A DNA stretch of 64,000 nt from Rebecca billardiae RCC1528 (Eukaryota; Haptophyta): positions 744,001 through 808,000 of the forward strand of contig OZ251251.1 in NCBI GenBank assembly GCA_965240325.2, given 5' to 3'. Shown here piece by piece: positions 56,401-64,000 of the stretch. Made by a program: the position numbers and the translations under genes. Positions within the stretch are counted from its first letter, which is position 1, and every line of letters begins with the position of its first letter. Below the pieces are notes generated by a model. That model saw nothing but the letters and a program-made list of their open reading frames with translations, had not been told where the DNA came from and ran no database searches.

Positions 56401-57232
56401 TCTGGACGAAGGGGGCGGCGCGTGCGCGGGGCGGGGCGGGGCGGGCGGAGGCGTCGGGCGCGAGGCGGGGCCGCCGCGCCGCGCGCGCCGCCCACGCCCG
56501 CGAACCTTCCGCGAACCTTCCGCGAACGTACCGGGAAGTCTCGCTCCGACCACGTCGCGAGGAAGGCTGCGCGCGCCGCGCCGTTGCCGCCGGCGGAGAG
56601 CGCGTCGACCTCGTCCTTGGAGAAGGTGCTCATCCCCACCGACTTGATCCGGTGGTTGAACTCGCGGCTGGCCGGGCGCGGGGCGGGGGATCGGGCGGGC
56701 CGGGCGGAAGGGCGGGCGGGCGGGCGGGGGGCGCGGACGCGCGCGCGGTGAAGGCGCGGCCAGAGGGTCCCGGGGGTGGACGCGGGGCGGTGGGCGGCAC
56801 GCGCGGAGGAGGCGCATGGCGTCGGCGCGCGCGTGGCGGCCCCGCGCGGCAGCCCCGGCGCGCGACGGCGCGTCACGCGGCGCGAGGCCGGCACAGCGCG
56901 CCGCCGCGCCGCGGCGCGCGCGCGCGCGCGGCGCGCGGCGCGCGCGGCGCGCGCACTGGAGCCCGGAGCAGGTGGTGCAGGTGAAGATCTGGAAGTTGGT
57001 CACGACGTACTGGTTGCCCTGCGGCCCCGCCACGCGCGGCGCGGGGCAACGAAGCGCGCGGCGCGCGAGGCCGCTCAACCGCCGCCCGCCGCGCCGCCCG
57101 CGGCCGCGCCGCGCCGCCGCGGTCGCGCGCGCGCACCCGGCTGGTGCAGTCGGCGCAGTGCTTGTTCTCCGGGCGGCGCTGGATCTCCTTGAGCTGCTTC
57201 GCGATCCGGTCCTCCTTCGCCTTATTGCTCAT
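53483..57232 (-). CDS. ArfGAP of the AGFG/AGD14 type with Gly/Pro/Gln-rich tail
   Basis: GTPase-activating protein for ARF-type GTPases in vesicle traffic. Six exons in phase: 57232-57137, 57018-56957, 56667-56532, 56401-56352, 56148-54508, 54221-53483; 907 residues. The spliced finger is CADC-x16-CTTC followed by [19 protein letters not shown]; the Arg of SGLHR is the catalytic position. [14 protein letters not shown] and [16 protein letters not shown] complete the domain and match plant AGD14 and animal AGFG more closely than other ArfGAPs. The His and Arg at the finger are created by joining exons 2 and 3, which supports those sites. The rest is low complexity: GWG/Gln repeats, a GGGM run, Pro/Gly blocks, and a C-terminal [15 protein letters not shown]. 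Intron 5 carries a CA/GC repeat. The start faces the ABCC gene 201 bp away. Confidence 0.88.
54325..54508. repeat. GT/GC dinucleotide repeat in ArfGAP intron 5
   Basis: On the plus strand GTGTGCGCGTGCGT-type DNA fills most of intron 5 (54222-54507); on the gene strand it reads as CA/CG. It resembles the repeat in U1-70K intron 3 but is shorter and on the opposite strand relative to transcription. Confidence 0.9.
55150..55226 (-). repeat. 12-bp repeat encoding Gly-Gly-Gly-Met in ArfGAP
   Basis: Tandem CCGCCCATCCCG units on the plus strand give repeated Gly-Gly-Gly-Met on the gene strand. A second, Gln/Trp-rich tandem array lies at about 55710-55865. Confidence 0.8.
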
Positions 57233-57433
57233 CGCGTCAGGCCGCGGCGGCGCGGCGGCGGCGGACGACGAGGGGCGCAGGCGGATGCGCTGCGCTTGGG
57301 GGCCGAAGTCGCGAGCTCGGCGGGCGGGCGGCGCTGGTCCGGGCGGAGGGCCGGCGGCTGGCAGCCGGACTGTCGCGCCAGCTGCTGCCGCGCAGGAGCA
57401 GCTGGCCGCGCGCAATTCTGCGTGGCGCGAGCG
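57233..57433. promoter_or_regulatory. Compact bidirectional promoter (ArfGAP / ABCC)
   Basis: 201 bp between divergent start codons, so both promoters and leaders overlap here. No TATA-like element is visible; the sequence is GC-rich throughout. Confidence 0.4.

Positions 57434-64000
<6,567 letters not shown>

Overview
The window is nuclear DNA of a microbial eukaryote with a very GC-rich, gene-dense genome. Genes lie on both strands, and short GT-AG introns can be placed where homology breaks. The gene set is typically eukaryotic: U1 snRNP, COMPASS, SUMO ligase, RAD17 clamp loader, PKG, ArfGAP, ABCC. Coding GC is extreme, Ala/Gly/Arg/Pro runs interrupt conserved domains, microsatellites are abundant, and there is an AGD14/AGFG-type ArfGAP, an acylated PKG and a WSD-type acyltransferase. 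Together these fit a unicellular alga; a haptophyte or similar GC-rich lineage is my best guess, but the sequence does not prove it.

Layout. 1-4.07 kb: no convincing gene; a TTCGCGAA-rich patch, a 79-bp tandem repeat in an AT-richer island, and a 58-bp poly-C tract. 4.1-7.1 kb (+): U1-70K, four exons. 9.4-12.8 kb (-): RBBP5/Swd1-like WD40 protein. 13.7-16.3 kb (+): SP-RING SUMO ligase. 16.6-19.3 kb (-): FYVE domain fused to a PXK-like pseudokinase. 19.5-23.2 kb (+): RAD17. 23.4-25.2 kb (+): wax ester synthase/DGAT-like acyltransferase. 25.7-26.9 kb (-): TRM61/TRMT61A. 27.8-30.6 kb (-): ankyrin-UBA protein. 31.35-32.5 kb (+): MYND finger on a hydrophobic protein. 34.1-35.7 kb (+): proline iminopeptidase. 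35.85-36.3 kb (+): small secreted or organelle-targeted thioredoxin-like [2Fe-2S] protein. 37.2-40.7 kb (-): cGMP-dependent protein kinase, five exons. 41.0-49.1 kb (+): non-LTR retrotransposon with open ORF1 and ORF2 (APE, RT, RNase H). 49.6-51.1 kb (+): ALKBH1-like dioxygenase. 53.5-57.2 kb (-): AGFG/AGD14-type ArfGAP, six exons. 57.4-64.0 kb (+, runs off the end): full-length ABCC transporter.

The genes do not form one pathway. Several share short divergent promoters (19.3-19.5 kb and 57.2-57.4 kb; more loosely 12.8-13.7, 30.6-31.3 and 40.7-41.0 kb). The most striking cross-gene pattern is the 5' splice site. Of 19 introns that I could place by homology and reading phase, 15 begin GTGCG and 13 begin GTGCGC, not GTRAGT. 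The same window encodes a U1-70K whose RNA-recognition motif carries an insertion of about 100 residues, and whose third intron is 837 nt, most of it GT/GC dinucleotide repeat. Exon boundaries were placed by eye from homology, GT/AG and phase, with no transcript data.
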